Positions 11,353 through 19,348 of a stretch of DNA of 64,000 nt are shown piece by piece (the stretch's first letter is position 1; each line of letters begins with the position of its first letter). The stretch covers positions 2,852,001-2,916,000 of the forward strand of contig NZ_CP049015.1 of the NCBI RefSeq assembly GCF_011064845.1, given 5' to 3'. The notes under the pieces were generated by a model, which was not told the DNA's origin, did not search any database, and was given only the letters and a program-made list of their open reading frames with translations. The position numbers and the translations under genes are program-made. The stretch comes from Citrobacter freundii ATCC 8090 = MTCC 1658 = NBRC 12681 (GTDB lineage: Bacteria > Pseudomonadota > Gammaproteobacteria > Enterobacterales > Enterobacteriaceae).

Positions 11353-11919
11353 ATGCTGGAACTGAACGCAAAAACAACCGCCCTTGTCGTGATTGACTTA
11401 CAGGAAGGGATCCTGCCTTTCGCTGGCGGACCTCATACGGCACACGCTGTGGTTGCCCGCGCCGCGCAGTTGGCGGAAAAATTCCGTACCCACGGTTCCC
11501 CGGTGGTAATGGTGCGCGTCGGGTGGTCTGACGATTACGCCGAAGCGCTAAAACAACCAGTAGATGCTCAGACTCCAGCAAAAGCATTGCCCGAAAACTG
11601 GTGGGATTACCCGGCTGCTCTGGGTAAATGCACCAGCGACCTCGAAGTAACCAAACGCCAGTGGGGCGCATTCTACGGCACCGATCTGGAATTGCAGCTG
11701 CGTCGCCGGGGTATCGATACCATCGTCCTGTGCGGCATCTCTACGAACATTGGCGTTGAGTCGACGGCGCGAAATGCGTGGGAGCTGGGTTTCAGTCTTA
11801 TCATTGCAGAGGATGCCTGTAGTGCTGCCAGTGCTGAGCAACACCTGGGCAGCATGACTCACATTTTCCCCCGCATTGCGCGCGTTCGCAGCGTGGAAGA
11901 GATTTTGCAAGCGCTATGA
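11353..11919 (+). CDS. yecD: Isochorismatase-family hydrolase YecD
   Basis: Cysteine hydrolase of the isochorismatase superfamily; the substrate is unknown. The 188-aa protein has the catalytic Asp in VVIDLQEG, Lys in [11 protein letters not shown] and Cys in VLCGIST. Start ATG at 11353 follows TGGAGTG by a good spacing and gives the E. coli length; a GTG six bases upstream is less likely. Its stop overlaps the yecE start (ATGA). Confidence 0.93.
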   Translation: MLELNAKTTALVVIDLQEGILPFAGGPHTAHAVVARAAQLAEKFRTHGSPVVMVRVGWSDDYAEALKQPVDAQTPAKALPENWWDYPAALGKCTSDLEVTKRQWGAFYGTDLELQLRRRGIDTIVLCGISTNIGVESTARNAWELGFSLIIAEDACSAASAEQHLGSMTHIFPRIARVRSVEEILQAL

Positions 11920-12020
11920 TCTATATCGGTTTACCCCAGTGGTCGCATCCAAAATGGGTGCGTTTGGGGATCACAAGTCTTGAAGAGTATGCCCGCCACT
12001 TTAACTGCGTGACGCGGTAA
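11916..12020 (+). pseudogene. yecE: yecE 5' fragment cut by the prophage
   Basis: Encodes the first 32 residues of the DUF72 protein YecE ([19 protein letters not shown] onward) up to the att core, then two phage-encoded residues and a stop. Translation is coupled to yecD through ATGA. The remainder of the gene resumes at 52499, 40.5 kb away, in the same frame. Loss of this N-terminal piece probably inactivates YecE. Confidence 0.92.
12001..12011. other. attL core
   Basis: TTAACTGCGTG is identical at 52491-52501. The flanking base differs on each side, so the shared core is 11 bp. Host yecE lies to the left and phage DNA to the right. Confidence 0.9.
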
Positions 12021-12093
12021 TTTTTAAAATCACTAAAGAACGCCCAAGAGCATGTGTTTTCTTTAGGTTAATCAGTGCATTATAAGACGCCTC

Positions 12094-12120
12094 CATATGA
12101 AATTCGGTTAAGTTCATATG
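12094..12120. repeat. Inverted repeat near attL
   Basis: CATATGAA (12094-12101) and TTCATATG (12113-12120) are perfect inverted copies 11 bases apart, between the att core and the arm-type repeats. The location suits a binding site for a dimeric accessory protein such as Xis, but no known consensus is matched. Confidence 0.6.
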
Positions 12121-12128
12121 AGTTAAAA

Positions 12129-12177
12129 TGTCCCAACCATGCCCCAAAACTGGCATTTATGCCCCATACATGCCCCA
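12129..12177 (+). repeat. Arm-type integrase sites, left (four TGCCCCA copies)
   Basis: TGTCCCA at 12129 and TGCCCCA at 12140, 12160 and 12171. They form two pairs, each spaced exactly 11 bases, one helical turn. The same pair with the same spacing lies at the other prophage end (52409 and 52420), which marks them as integrase arm sites. The rest of 12021-12210 holds no gene. Confidence 0.75.
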
Positions 12178-12210
12178 AAAACCTTCCTTAAAAAGCTACG
12201 TGCCCAACCG

Positions 12211-12238
12211 TTGACGCTGTATAAATAAACAGTATAAA
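12211..12238 (+). promoter_or_regulatory. Sigma70 promoter with a LexA box for the first dinI-like gene
   Basis: TTGACG (12211-12216) and TATAAA (12233-12238) are spaced by 16 bases. The gap is filled by CTGTATAAATAAACAG (12217-12232), a full LexA box with CTG-N10-CAG ends. LexA bound here would block RNA polymerase, so the gene should be SOS-induced. Confidence 0.88.
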
Positions 12239-12272
12239 TTGCGTGCAAAATCATTGTTGCTTTGGAGGCGGT

Positions 12273-12512
12273 ATGTTCGTTGAGTTGGTGTACGACAAAC
12301 GGAATGTTGAAGGATTAACAGGTGCCAGAGAAATAATTCTGAATGAGTTAACAAAGCGAGTGCACCGGATCTTTCCGGATGCAGAAGTGAAGGTTAAGCC
12401 GATGCAGGCGAACGGCTTAAACAGCGATGCCAGCAAAAGCGATCGGGAGAAGCTGAACCGCATGCTGGAGGAAATGTTTGAAGAATCCGATATGTGGTTA
12501 GTTTCGGAGTAG
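12273..12512 (+). CDS. DinI-like SOS protein (MsgA type)
   Basis: Small acidic protein of the DinI family, which binds RecA filaments and tunes SOS signalling. The 79-aa product starts MFVELVYDKRN after a strong GGAGG and ends EEMFEESDMWLV, the family's C-terminal helix. It closely resembles Salmonella MsgA as I remember it. A LexA box sits in its promoter. A second copy, about two-thirds alike by eye, is at 13611. Its phage role is presumably to adjust RecA-driven repressor cleavage during induction; this is inference. Confidence 0.88.
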   Translation: MFVELVYDKRNVEGLTGAREIILNELTKRVHRIFPDAEVKVKPMQANGLNSDASKSDREKLNRMLEEMFEESDMWLVSE

Positions 12513-12549
12513 TGCCAGCTTTTACCAAGTCCTTTTCATACCTTTCTGG

Positions 12550-12573
12550 ATACGGGAAACCAAATTCCCGTAT
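12550..12573. terminator. Hairpin between the dinI-like and hemerythrin-like genes
   Basis: ATACGGGAA and TTCCCGTAT form a perfect 9-bp stem with a 6-base loop between two convergent genes. There is no clean T run directly after it, so intrinsic termination may be weak. Confidence 0.55.
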
Positions 12574-12597
12574 TGGATGAACCATTGCCGCCCTTTT

Positions 12598-13008
12598 TTA
12601 AAGCTGCTCTACCAGCGGATAAAAATTATGATCCTCGCGCTGCATTCGTTCATGCACCTTGCGCAACACTACATTCGCGTCGCGGCGAAATGCCTCGTCA
12701 CAATTGATAAGCTTATTTGCCGTATTCCAGCGACGGGAAAACTTTTCATACTCGGCAACAATATCAGCCATCTCGCGCTGAAAATTTACGCTCATTGTTT
12801 TTAGCTTTTGATCGTTCACCTTTTCCAGACAAGGATATAAAAACTGATCTTCGGCAGAAAGGTGTACTTTAATCACAGAACTCATACTGATAACGGTTTG
12901 AGCGATTTCTTGCGCATGAGCCGTCACACCCTCCCGGCTAAGCTCCCTGAGGCGGCTAATTTTATGGATAATCTCGGCATGCTGGATCTTCATTTTATCA
13001 ATATTCAC
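12598..13008 (-). CDS. Hemerythrin-like HHE domain protein
   Basis: Predicted four-helix-bundle protein with a non-heme di-iron site. In 136 aa it carries candidate ligands in HAEIIHK (about residue 10), HLSAED (about 65), and HERMQREDHNFYP near the C-terminus. Such proteins sense or carry O2, NO or iron. The GTG at 13008 is preferred as start (AAGGG upstream); an in-frame TTG at 13035 is the alternative. It is convergent with a dinI-like gene and has its own AT-rich upstream region (13009-13199), so it looks like a moron expressed in the lysogen. It has no expected role in phage growth. Confidence 0.8.
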   Translation of the reverse strand: MNIDKMKIQHAEIIHKISRLRELSREGVTAHAQEIAQTVISMSSVIKVHLSAEDQFLYPCLEKVNDQKLKTMSVNFQREMADIVAEYEKFSRRWNTANKLINCDEAFRRDANVVLRKVHERMQREDHNFYPLVEQL

Positions 13009-13199
13009 TGGGGAATCCCTTAATGAGCTTTGCAATTTATAACATATATATTAAATGCATCTTTAAAAATAAGCAATCTGAGTTGTTTTTATTAAATTTT
13101 ATAAATTTACGTTATGTAAATACATAATAAACAAAATTTGAATGCAAATATAAAGAGATCTATTGCCAATCTTCGGAATTTTTCTATCGTACATATGTC

Positions 13200-13532
13200 T
13201 CAAAACTGCGCCAATGCCGCCTCAAGAGATATCGCAGCATCAGTGCTGTTGATAAAGTGCGTCACCCGCCTCATAACCTCAGCCTCTTCAGCTGCATCAC
13301 CTTCGATCGCTTCGCCGTCATCCGTGATTAACGCTTTCCCCCTAAGCTTCGCAAACTGCGTCCGACCTCCGGACAGAATCAACAGCGCATCACCCTGCTG
13401 TGGGCGCGTGACCGGGACGATGATCGCATAACCCGCCGACGTCTCGAGGATGCGACTGTCGGGAGTCATGCAGACACTGGCTGGCGTAACCCGCTGCTCT
13501 ATATAGTCGGTAGCTGGTGAAGGAAAGCCCAT
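13200..13532 (-). CDS. UmuD-like N-terminal phage protein
   Basis: The 110-aa product starts MGFPSPATDYIEQRV, which matches the region around the cleavage site of UmuD-type proteins (GFPSPAADYVEQ). The rest does not keep the serine-lysine protease motifs, so it is probably not a peptidase. It follows GAGAGGG and reads away from a LexA box it shares with the second dinI-like gene. A role in modulating SOS or polymerase V is possible but unproven. Confidence 0.6.
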   Translation of the reverse strand: MGFPSPATDYIEQRVTPASVCMTPDSRILETSAGYAIIVPVTRPQQGDALLILSGGRTQFAKLRGKALITDDGEAIEGDAAEEAEVMRRVTHFINSTDAAISLEAALAQF

Positions 13533-13577
13533 GTTTACGCCCTCTCTTGAATACCGGATAAAAACACAGTATAAATA

Positions 13578-13593
13578 CTGTATATCCATCCAG
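13578..13593. promoter_or_regulatory. LexA box between the UmuD-like and second dinI-like genes
   Basis: CTGTATATCCATCCAG has CTG-N10-CAG ends. A palindrome CAGTATAAATACTG abuts it (13567-13580). It lies 18 bases before the dinI-like start and upstream of the divergent UmuD-like gene, so both may be SOS-regulated. Confidence 0.75.
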
Positions 13594-13610
13594 TAAAGGA
13601 GCAATAAGCA

Positions 13611-13853
13611 ATGTTCGTGGAACTCGTTTATGACAAAAGGAATTTTGATGGTCTGCCCGGTGCAAAAGATATCATTCTGGGCGAGTTAACTAAGAGGATA
13701 CACCGGATCTTCCCCGATGCTGATGTTCGGGTTAAACCGATGATGACACTGCCGGCGATCAACACTGACGCCAGCAAGCATGAGAAAGAACAGATAAGCC
13801 GTACTGTTCAGGAAATGTTTGAAGAGGCTGATATGTGGCTGGTTTCAGATTAA
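13611..13853 (+). CDS. DinI-like SOS protein, second copy
   Basis: 80-aa DinI-family protein beginning MFVELVYDKRNFDGL, preceded by AAAGGAG and a LexA box. It shares the DinI core IHRIFPDADVRVKPM and the C-terminal EMFEEADMWLV with the copy at 12273, but the middle (TLPAINTDASKHEK) differs. Two diverged DinI-like genes in one prophage suggest either a duplication or separate recruitment. Confidence 0.88.
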   Translation: MFVELVYDKRNFDGLPGAKDIILGELTKRIHRIFPDADVRVKPMMTLPAINTDASKHEKEQISRTVQEMFEEADMWLVSD

Positions 13854-13887
13854 ACGCCTTGAACCGTCATATTGCTTAAGTACAATC

Positions 13888-13944
13888 CGCGGCGACTGGC
13901 CATCATTCAATACTCGCACTATCGAACGTTCGCCAGTCGGCCGC
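13888..13944. repeat. Long inverted repeat downstream of the dinI-like gene
   Basis: GCGGCGACTGGC (about 13888-13900) pairs with CGCCAGTCGGCCGC (about 13930-13944) around a loop of roughly 30 bases. It lies between the dinI-like gene and the convergent tail fibre gene and may end or slow transcription from either side; there is no T run. Confidence 0.5.
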
Positions 13945-13987
13945 AATCATGCTCTTGCATACGGTGTGGTTGCGGCAACCATCATTT

Positions 13988-15277
13988 TTACGACTGGGTA
14001 TCCTGCTGATTTTGCTTACGCTCGCGTTCAGCTTTTTCCATCGCCTCCCGCTCATCCCTCTGTTTCTGGTGCCAGATACTGTCAACCGGCATTTCCACGC
14101 GTACAGAAACGAACTGGTCGGAAGGAATATCTATCGGGTCACCACTGGCGTATCCGTCCCGTTCGTTACGTGCAAAAACTGGAGCGTCAGGATGGGTACG
14201 ATGATAGGTTTTCACCAGGACTGAACCATCCGCGTTTACCTCATAATCCAGCCAGATAAGCGGTTGCTTGTTTCTGTCTGTAGGGACATCAAAACCACCA
14301 TCAGTCCCTCCCCACCCGGCATCAGCATTCAGACCTGTACAGCCGTTTATCAGGTATTCGCCGACCGACAGGCGGGTAACCGTACAGCCCTCTGACTCCG
14401 CGTTTGTTTCAGCGCGTCCGTCAGAAAACAACCTGACTATGGGTGATGCCGCTTTCAGCGTACCGTCTGCCGCTTTGGTGGTGTTGCCCTCTGAATAGAA
14501 CTTACCCACAGGCCCCTCTAAAACGCCACTATTGAACAAATACCATCGGCGTGCAAATCCCCCACCATCCGTTGACATCAGCAAATGCCCCGCGTCGAAT
14601 ACACCTCCCGATGCACCGTTATAGACACCTACTGAAAAGCCAAGAGCCCAGGACGAGGTACTCACATATAATGTACTGGCTTTAGCCACAGTGTCAGGCC
14701 ACAGTTCGGCATTCGATTTATACCCGTATGTCCCTAAATCATGGTATGTAACGGCCGGGACCGTTGTAAAATACACTGGCTGAATACTTCCTGCGGTCAC
14801 CACATCACCGGTGGCAGTCCCGACATTTTTACCCGCAGCTGTACCCAGTGAAGATTTATCAGCTTTGTCATTCAGTGCGCTCGTGATGCCGCCCCATGCT
14901 GGCCCTGTAAAGGAGCTGCCATCGGGTAATTTTACTGTTGCAGTTCCGGTCCCACTAAAAATGCTTTGCCAGTTCTGCTTGTCGTAGTTCAGTCCTCGCA
15001 GGGCTTCTGCGCTTTGCGCCACCAGAGCCGCAGTAACCATGTTCAGCGCCACACGAGGAACAGCTGACCAGGCAGCACCAGATTGCGTTGGCCCGGTAAA
15101 ATTGCTGACCAACGTCAGCGCCGTGCCACTTTCGATGGATTTAACCGGGAGCGTATAGGGAACGCCTCCGACAGTGACAACAATAAAATCTCCGGCCGCC
15201 ACCTCGGTAGTAAACGCAGTCCCGCTGCCAGCGACCGCAGCAGAGTTATTCGTCAGGGTTAAGGTTCCTGCTGACAT
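13988..15277 (-). CDS. Phage tail fibre protein
   Basis: 429-aa protein, last of the late operon, probably the host-recognition fibre. Its N-terminal 110 residues are Ala/Thr/Gly-rich with AALVAQSAEALRGLNYDKQN, then SALNDKADKSSLGTAAGKN, a linker typical of fibre stems, then a beta-rich C-terminal half (LFSDGRAETNAES, GCTGLNADAGWG) as seen in siphovirus fibre tips. A charged tail ends QKQRDEREAMEKAERERK, possibly a chaperone or trimer clasp. Receptor unknown. Confidence 0.8.
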   Translation of the reverse strand: MSAGTLTLTNNSAAVAGSGTAFTTEVAAGDFIVVTVGGVPYTLPVKSIESGTALTLVSNFTGPTQSGAAWSAVPRVALNMVTAALVAQSAEALRGLNYDKQNWQSIFSGTGTATVKLPDGSSFTGPAWGGITSALNDKADKSSLGTAAGKNVGTATGDVVTAGSIQPVYFTTVPAVTYHDLGTYGYKSNAELWPDTVAKASTLYVSTSSWALGFSVGVYNGASGGVFDAGHLLMSTDGGGFARRWYLFNSGVLEGPVGKFYSEGNTTKAADGTLKAASPIVRLFSDGRAETNAESEGCTVTRLSVGEYLINGCTGLNADAGWGGTDGGFDVPTDRNKQPLIWLDYEVNADGSVLVKTYHRTHPDAPVFARNERDGYASGDPIDIPSDQFVSVRVEMPVDSIWHQKQRDEREAMEKAERERKQNQQDTQS

Positions 15278-15286
15278 AGTTTTTCC

Positions 15287-16231
15287 TCAGTACATGTTCG
15301 GAAGAATGAGAATGGGCATGGCGATATTTCTGTTTCTGGTCATATCCCATGCACCAGAATTGCGGTCCGCAAACACTTTGTTGTAGGCTGACCTGACGCT
15401 ACCGCCTGACATGACCACGCCTTTGGTTCTGATATTTCCCCATCCACCAATCATTCGTACCTGAACGCCGGTATAGACTATCTGGCAGAACCCACCGCCA
15501 ATATCCTGGAAGGCATCGGTGATCTGGATTTGTCGGTCATACACAAAGGGGCGTTTCAGCGTGGAGAACGTGACCTGGCCTGCGGCGTTGGTCATCGTGA
15601 TACCGTCGCCGCCGACAGGTGCGGTCTGATTGAATATCACCAGGTCAATCGTCACCGTTCCGGCCACGTCGTCCCGTCCTGTGTAGGAAATATCGCGAAC
15701 GATGATATTGCCGCCATCAAACCCTACCGACACATTCGGGTTATCCCATTTGCCAAAAGGAATACCGCTCACCGGAAGCGGCGCACTGCCGTTAACCGTA
15801 ATGCGTCCGGAATAAGCGCAGGTCATCAGTGCGGCCTGATTGGATATGGCAGTGAAGTCAGTCGAGTTTGAAACCAATAATCCTTCGTTATACGTCGCCG
15901 CGGGCAGCAGCTCCATGACATAACCTGACCAGTCTGGAGTAAGGGCTTTACCCCCGATTGTCTCAGCACCAATGACGACCCCGGAGTCCCCGTTTCGGGT
16001 GACTCCAGTCATAATGGCCACATCAAATTCAGCAAAGGAATAGATGTAAATGGGATTGGTTGGCACCACGATAACCTGTGAACCGGGAACAAGTGGCGTA
16101 TTGACCGGGTACTGCATTGACTGGGATGACCAGCCCGAGAACGTTGTGCAAAAACTGGGGGCTCGCAGCCCCGCAGTAATTGCCATAACCGGACGGCCAT
16201 CGTTATAGTCGATTAATATCCCCTCCGGCAT
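15287..16231 (-). CDS. Tail tip-associated protein of unknown function
   Basis: 314-aa protein lying between the tip protein and the fibre, a place often held by a DUF6453-like protein in HK97-type phages; I cannot confirm the family. It is rich in beta-prone sequence and Gly. The start MPEGILIDYND, one base after the previous stop, follows GGGAGGTGG; the upstream in-frame extension would run into the preceding gene. No catalytic motif seen. Confidence 0.7.
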   Translation of the reverse strand: MPEGILIDYNDGRPVMAITAGLRAPSFCTTFSGWSSQSMQYPVNTPLVPGSQVIVVPTNPIYIYSFAEFDVAIMTGVTRNGDSGVVIGAETIGGKALTPDWSGYVMELLPAATYNEGLLVSNSTDFTAISNQAALMTCAYSGRITVNGSAPLPVSGIPFGKWDNPNVSVGFDGGNIIVRDISYTGRDDVAGTVTIDLVIFNQTAPVGGDGITMTNAAGQVTFSTLKRPFVYDRQIQITDAFQDIGGGFCQIVYTGVQVRMIGGWGNIRTKGVVMSGGSVRSAYNKVFADRNSGAWDMTRNRNIAMPILILPNMY

Positions 16232-16232
16232 A

Positions 16233-18944
16233 TCACCACCTCCCGACGACAACCCGCCCACCGCCAGATAAATTGACAGTTAGTCCATTGCCGTTCATTA
16301 CGACGGTGTTATTAACCCCGTTAAATGCGAACTCACCACTGTCGGCATATAACTTTCCGTGGAATTCAGGGCTGGCATTCTTGGGAAGATTCCATCCTCT
16401 TACACCGGGAATGAAATTCGCCGATTGCAGAGAGTCGGTAATTTTACCAAAATCAATGGACGCTTCCTGGATGAGCGCACTGCGAATAAATACCTGCCCG
16501 TTATAGACAAAGAATGCAGCCTGCCAGTTACCTGGATTGTTACCGGAATAAATACCGAACTGATCGGCGGCAAATACAACCGTGGATTTATAGCTGTTTC
16601 CTGATGGCTCAATAGACATGCCAAATCCGGTATTGTATTTAACACCGTCTCGCACAATGCCCATATTCAGGGTGTAAGAGGCTTTGGCTGTTCCGTCACT
16701 TTTTACTTCAGCCGTCATTTTCTGGTTGACCGCAGAAGTCAGACTTCCTTCCGGTCCTATTTGAGCCTGTACATAGGTAGATAAATCAGCGAGCCCCTGC
16801 TCGGCTGTCGCAACGGTTGTTTTAACCACCAGGATTTCAGCGCGAACTTCGCCGTACTGCATCCACTGATGTTCTACTGTGCCATGGTTCGCCAGTGTAT
16901 TTTCCATAACGCCTTGCAGGTTAGTATCAACGCCATTTTTAACATTCTGGAACGCATCTGACTTCTGTATCCCGTCATCAATGAGATCGAACAAACCGCC
17001 TGTGTCCATAGAACACAATGCCGGAACCTCGATAAATCCGGAGGCGCCAAAGGCATTTATCGTCCTGATGTACCAGTAATAGGTATGGCCGATCTTTAAC
17101 TGATTACTTGTCCAGGTTGTACCCATCCCCTCGCGGCTGGCGTTCCCTTCCACCGTGGATGTTGAGGTGTTGGGTAGCTTTGTTTCGCCAGACGTCCAGA
17201 AATCGAACTGTGTGGAAACACTGGTAATTGCAGCCAGACGCGGGATCAACGTGACGGCAAAGAAACCCTGCTCAATATCGACATGGGAAGGTGCTGGCGG
17301 AGCTTCAATACTGAATTCCAGATACCCTTCTGGCGACTCTGCCCCCATCTGGTTTACGGCAATAACGTGGGCTGTGTAGGTGTTTTTCGGTAACCCGGTA
17401 AGTCGTGTGAACGTCCCCGGAACCTGGACGGACATGACCATCTGACCATTGCGACGAATGATCACTTTGTTGTAGACCACCTGCCCGATATTCTGCCAGG
17501 ACAAAATGCCCTGTACGACCTGACCAATTTCCTCCACGGTGTATTTCAGGTTCTGCGGTTGCGCCATGCCACCTGACGGCAACTGAGTGAATGGCGGTCG
17601 CTCGATCGGTTTACCAACGGCGTCTCCCCAGACATCTGCTGTTTCCTGCTTCAGCGTCAGTTGCACGCCATTCTGGACGCCGAACTTCCAGTCAGTTACC
17701 CGCATCTCAACATTCACGATACCGATAGACGGGAAATTCACCTTTACATACATTCCCGGACGGTAACGATATCCGCTCAGGTTTAACGTAACGTTCATGG
17801 TTCTGGCGATGCGGGTGCGCTTTAACTTCACGTCAGCCAGCCGCTGGGCCTGAAATTCAGAGGTCACAAACCGCAGCTTCATATCCTGCGATATTTCCAC
17901 GCCGTCTTCTGTCACCCATTCACTGACTGACACAGAGGGGAAATCTGCTTCGGTATAACCCTGCTGCGGATCGACAAATGTCCCCTTGATGGTGTTAACG
18001 CGTTCCGCCTGAGAGACTTCCGGCATGATTTCAATATCACCGGCCAGCTGGCTTTCAGTGATCACCTCTGTCGCAGGACCATAATAGGCCCCGACCAGAA
18101 GACCATGTTTACCCGCGGTATACGTTACATCCCCGGCGCATGCTGCCAGCATCCCTTCCAGAATACTGACCTTGTTTTCACTGAGATCGAACTCACCGTT
18201 AATCGTATAACGCTTCTCAACGGTATTACCGCCAGTAATCACATCCTCATCACAGATATTCGCCGCATCCTTAAACTGGTCCCAGAGAATATCAGTGTCG
18301 GGCACTTTCAGGTAATTACGGTAATAGTCCAGGATAACCAGCGCCGCATTGTTGCTGTAACCCGTCAACCCCGTCCGTGGGTCATAAACGGCACGCCCGT
18401 ATTTTTCGACCTTGATATTCGGGATACCTGACGGGAATTTTTCTGCGCTGAATTTGAGGGACACACGCAGCCAGGTGATCCCTTTTCCGATCATGTCTTC
18501 TTTCCATGACGGGCAGTTTGCCAGCATGTAAGGGTCCGCCGTCTGGCGGTTGGTGTGCAGCTCGAAAAAGGCATGCTCAGGATAGCTACTGATCGGCTCA
18601 TCACCCAGCCAGACAGTCTGTACACCGGATAACGGGTGTCCCGCCAGAGCAATGCCCAGATGCAACATTTCACCATCATCCTGTTCGCCAGCCTGCTCTT
18701 CGGAAAAGAACAGAGTGCCAGCAGATGTGGAACGACCATAAACAACAGTTTTGGCACTGGCCGCAGCACGCAGAACCTGTTTACGTTCTGACGTATCACG
18801 GTAGGAATTCAGCGACGGCGTCTTGGTCAGCGCCTGAGTGGCAATCTGTGCGGCAACGGTAATAACCATTGCGATGGCATACATTTCATTTGCCGCTGCC
18901 ACACCTGCGGCAATGGTGGCAACAATAGGAACAGCAGCAGGCAT
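16233..18944 (-). CDS. Tail tip attachment protein J-like (host specificity)
   Basis: 903-aa central tail tip protein. A hydrophobic N-terminus (about 1-45) is followed by the lambda J-type phage tail core (about 60-460), fibronectin type III-like segments (about 460-640, e.g. NTYTAHVIAVNQMG and HTYYWYIRTINAFG), and a C-terminal DUF1983-like region (about 700-903). Length is below that of lambda J (1132 aa). Its start overlaps the previous gene's stop by one base. It should form the tip that meets the receptor and closes the tube. Confidence 0.88.
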   Translation of the reverse strand: MPAAVPIVATIAAGVAAANEMYAIAMVITVAAQIATQALTKTPSLNSYRDTSERKQVLRAAASAKTVVYGRSTSAGTLFFSEEQAGEQDDGEMLHLGIALAGHPLSGVQTVWLGDEPISSYPEHAFFELHTNRQTADPYMLANCPSWKEDMIGKGITWLRVSLKFSAEKFPSGIPNIKVEKYGRAVYDPRTGLTGYSNNAALVILDYYRNYLKVPDTDILWDQFKDAANICDEDVITGGNTVEKRYTINGEFDLSENKVSILEGMLAACAGDVTYTAGKHGLLVGAYYGPATEVITESQLAGDIEIMPEVSQAERVNTIKGTFVDPQQGYTEADFPSVSVSEWVTEDGVEISQDMKLRFVTSEFQAQRLADVKLKRTRIARTMNVTLNLSGYRYRPGMYVKVNFPSIGIVNVEMRVTDWKFGVQNGVQLTLKQETADVWGDAVGKPIERPPFTQLPSGGMAQPQNLKYTVEEIGQVVQGILSWQNIGQVVYNKVIIRRNGQMVMSVQVPGTFTRLTGLPKNTYTAHVIAVNQMGAESPEGYLEFSIEAPPAPSHVDIEQGFFAVTLIPRLAAITSVSTQFDFWTSGETKLPNTSTSTVEGNASREGMGTTWTSNQLKIGHTYYWYIRTINAFGASGFIEVPALCSMDTGGLFDLIDDGIQKSDAFQNVKNGVDTNLQGVMENTLANHGTVEHQWMQYGEVRAEILVVKTTVATAEQGLADLSTYVQAQIGPEGSLTSAVNQKMTAEVKSDGTAKASYTLNMGIVRDGVKYNTGFGMSIEPSGNSYKSTVVFAADQFGIYSGNNPGNWQAAFFVYNGQVFIRSALIQEASIDFGKITDSLQSANFIPGVRGWNLPKNASPEFHGKLYADSGEFAFNGVNNTVVMNGNGLTVNLSGGGRVVVGRW

Positions 18945-19342
18945 TAACGCACCCTCCAGACACTCAGCGGTTTAACCCGCAGACTGACAAGACCAGTTTC
19001 GCCCGGCACCCACACAACGCCGGAATACACCACCCCGGCGCATCGCGCTCCGGCATTTTCAACAACGGCAATATCCCCACGCTGCGCCAGTTTCACCGGC
19101 ACTTCGTCGAGATAACGGGCCAGCACCTTTTCAAGCGAACCGCCGCCGCGCAATATCGCCTTTTTCGCCCCATATTCGCTGTCATAGGTTCCGCGCCAGC
19201 CTGCCGCAAAATCCTCGCCGCACATGGCCTGAGCGCAGTCCGCCGCGAACAGGCAGCAGTCATGACTGCCCCATAAAAAAGGCCGCTTTTCAGCGGCCCT
19301 TATTACGGTGATTAATCTGTTATGCCAGTCCGGATGCTTCAT
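18944..19342 (-). CDS. Tail assembly protein, cysteine-protease-like fold
   Basis: 132-aa protein at the place of lambda gpK. HDCCLFAADCAQAM (about residues 27-40) resembles the catalytic Cys region of NlpC/P60-like or DUF6950 tail proteins, but the order of His and Cys is unusual and activity is uncertain. Six bases separate it from the upstream tail gene; it overlaps the J-like gene by one base. Confidence 0.65.
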   Translation of the reverse strand: MKHPDWHNRLITVIRAAEKRPFLWGSHDCCLFAADCAQAMCGEDFAAGWRGTYDSEYGAKKAILRGGGSLEKVLARYLDEVPVKLAQRGDIAVVENAGARCAGVVYSGVVWVPGETGLVSLRVKPLSVWRVR

Positions 19343-19348
19343 GCTTCC

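Noticed and set aside
12129..12177. CRISPR-like array from the repeated TGCCCCA units
   Set aside because: Repeats are only 7 bases, spacers are 4-13 bases, and matching copies lie at the other prophage end; they fit integrase arm sites.
15287..16261. Longer start at 16261 for the tip-associated protein
   Set aside because: It would overlap the J-like gene by 29 bases, whereas the ATG at 16231 follows a perfect GGGAGG and the J stop by one base.
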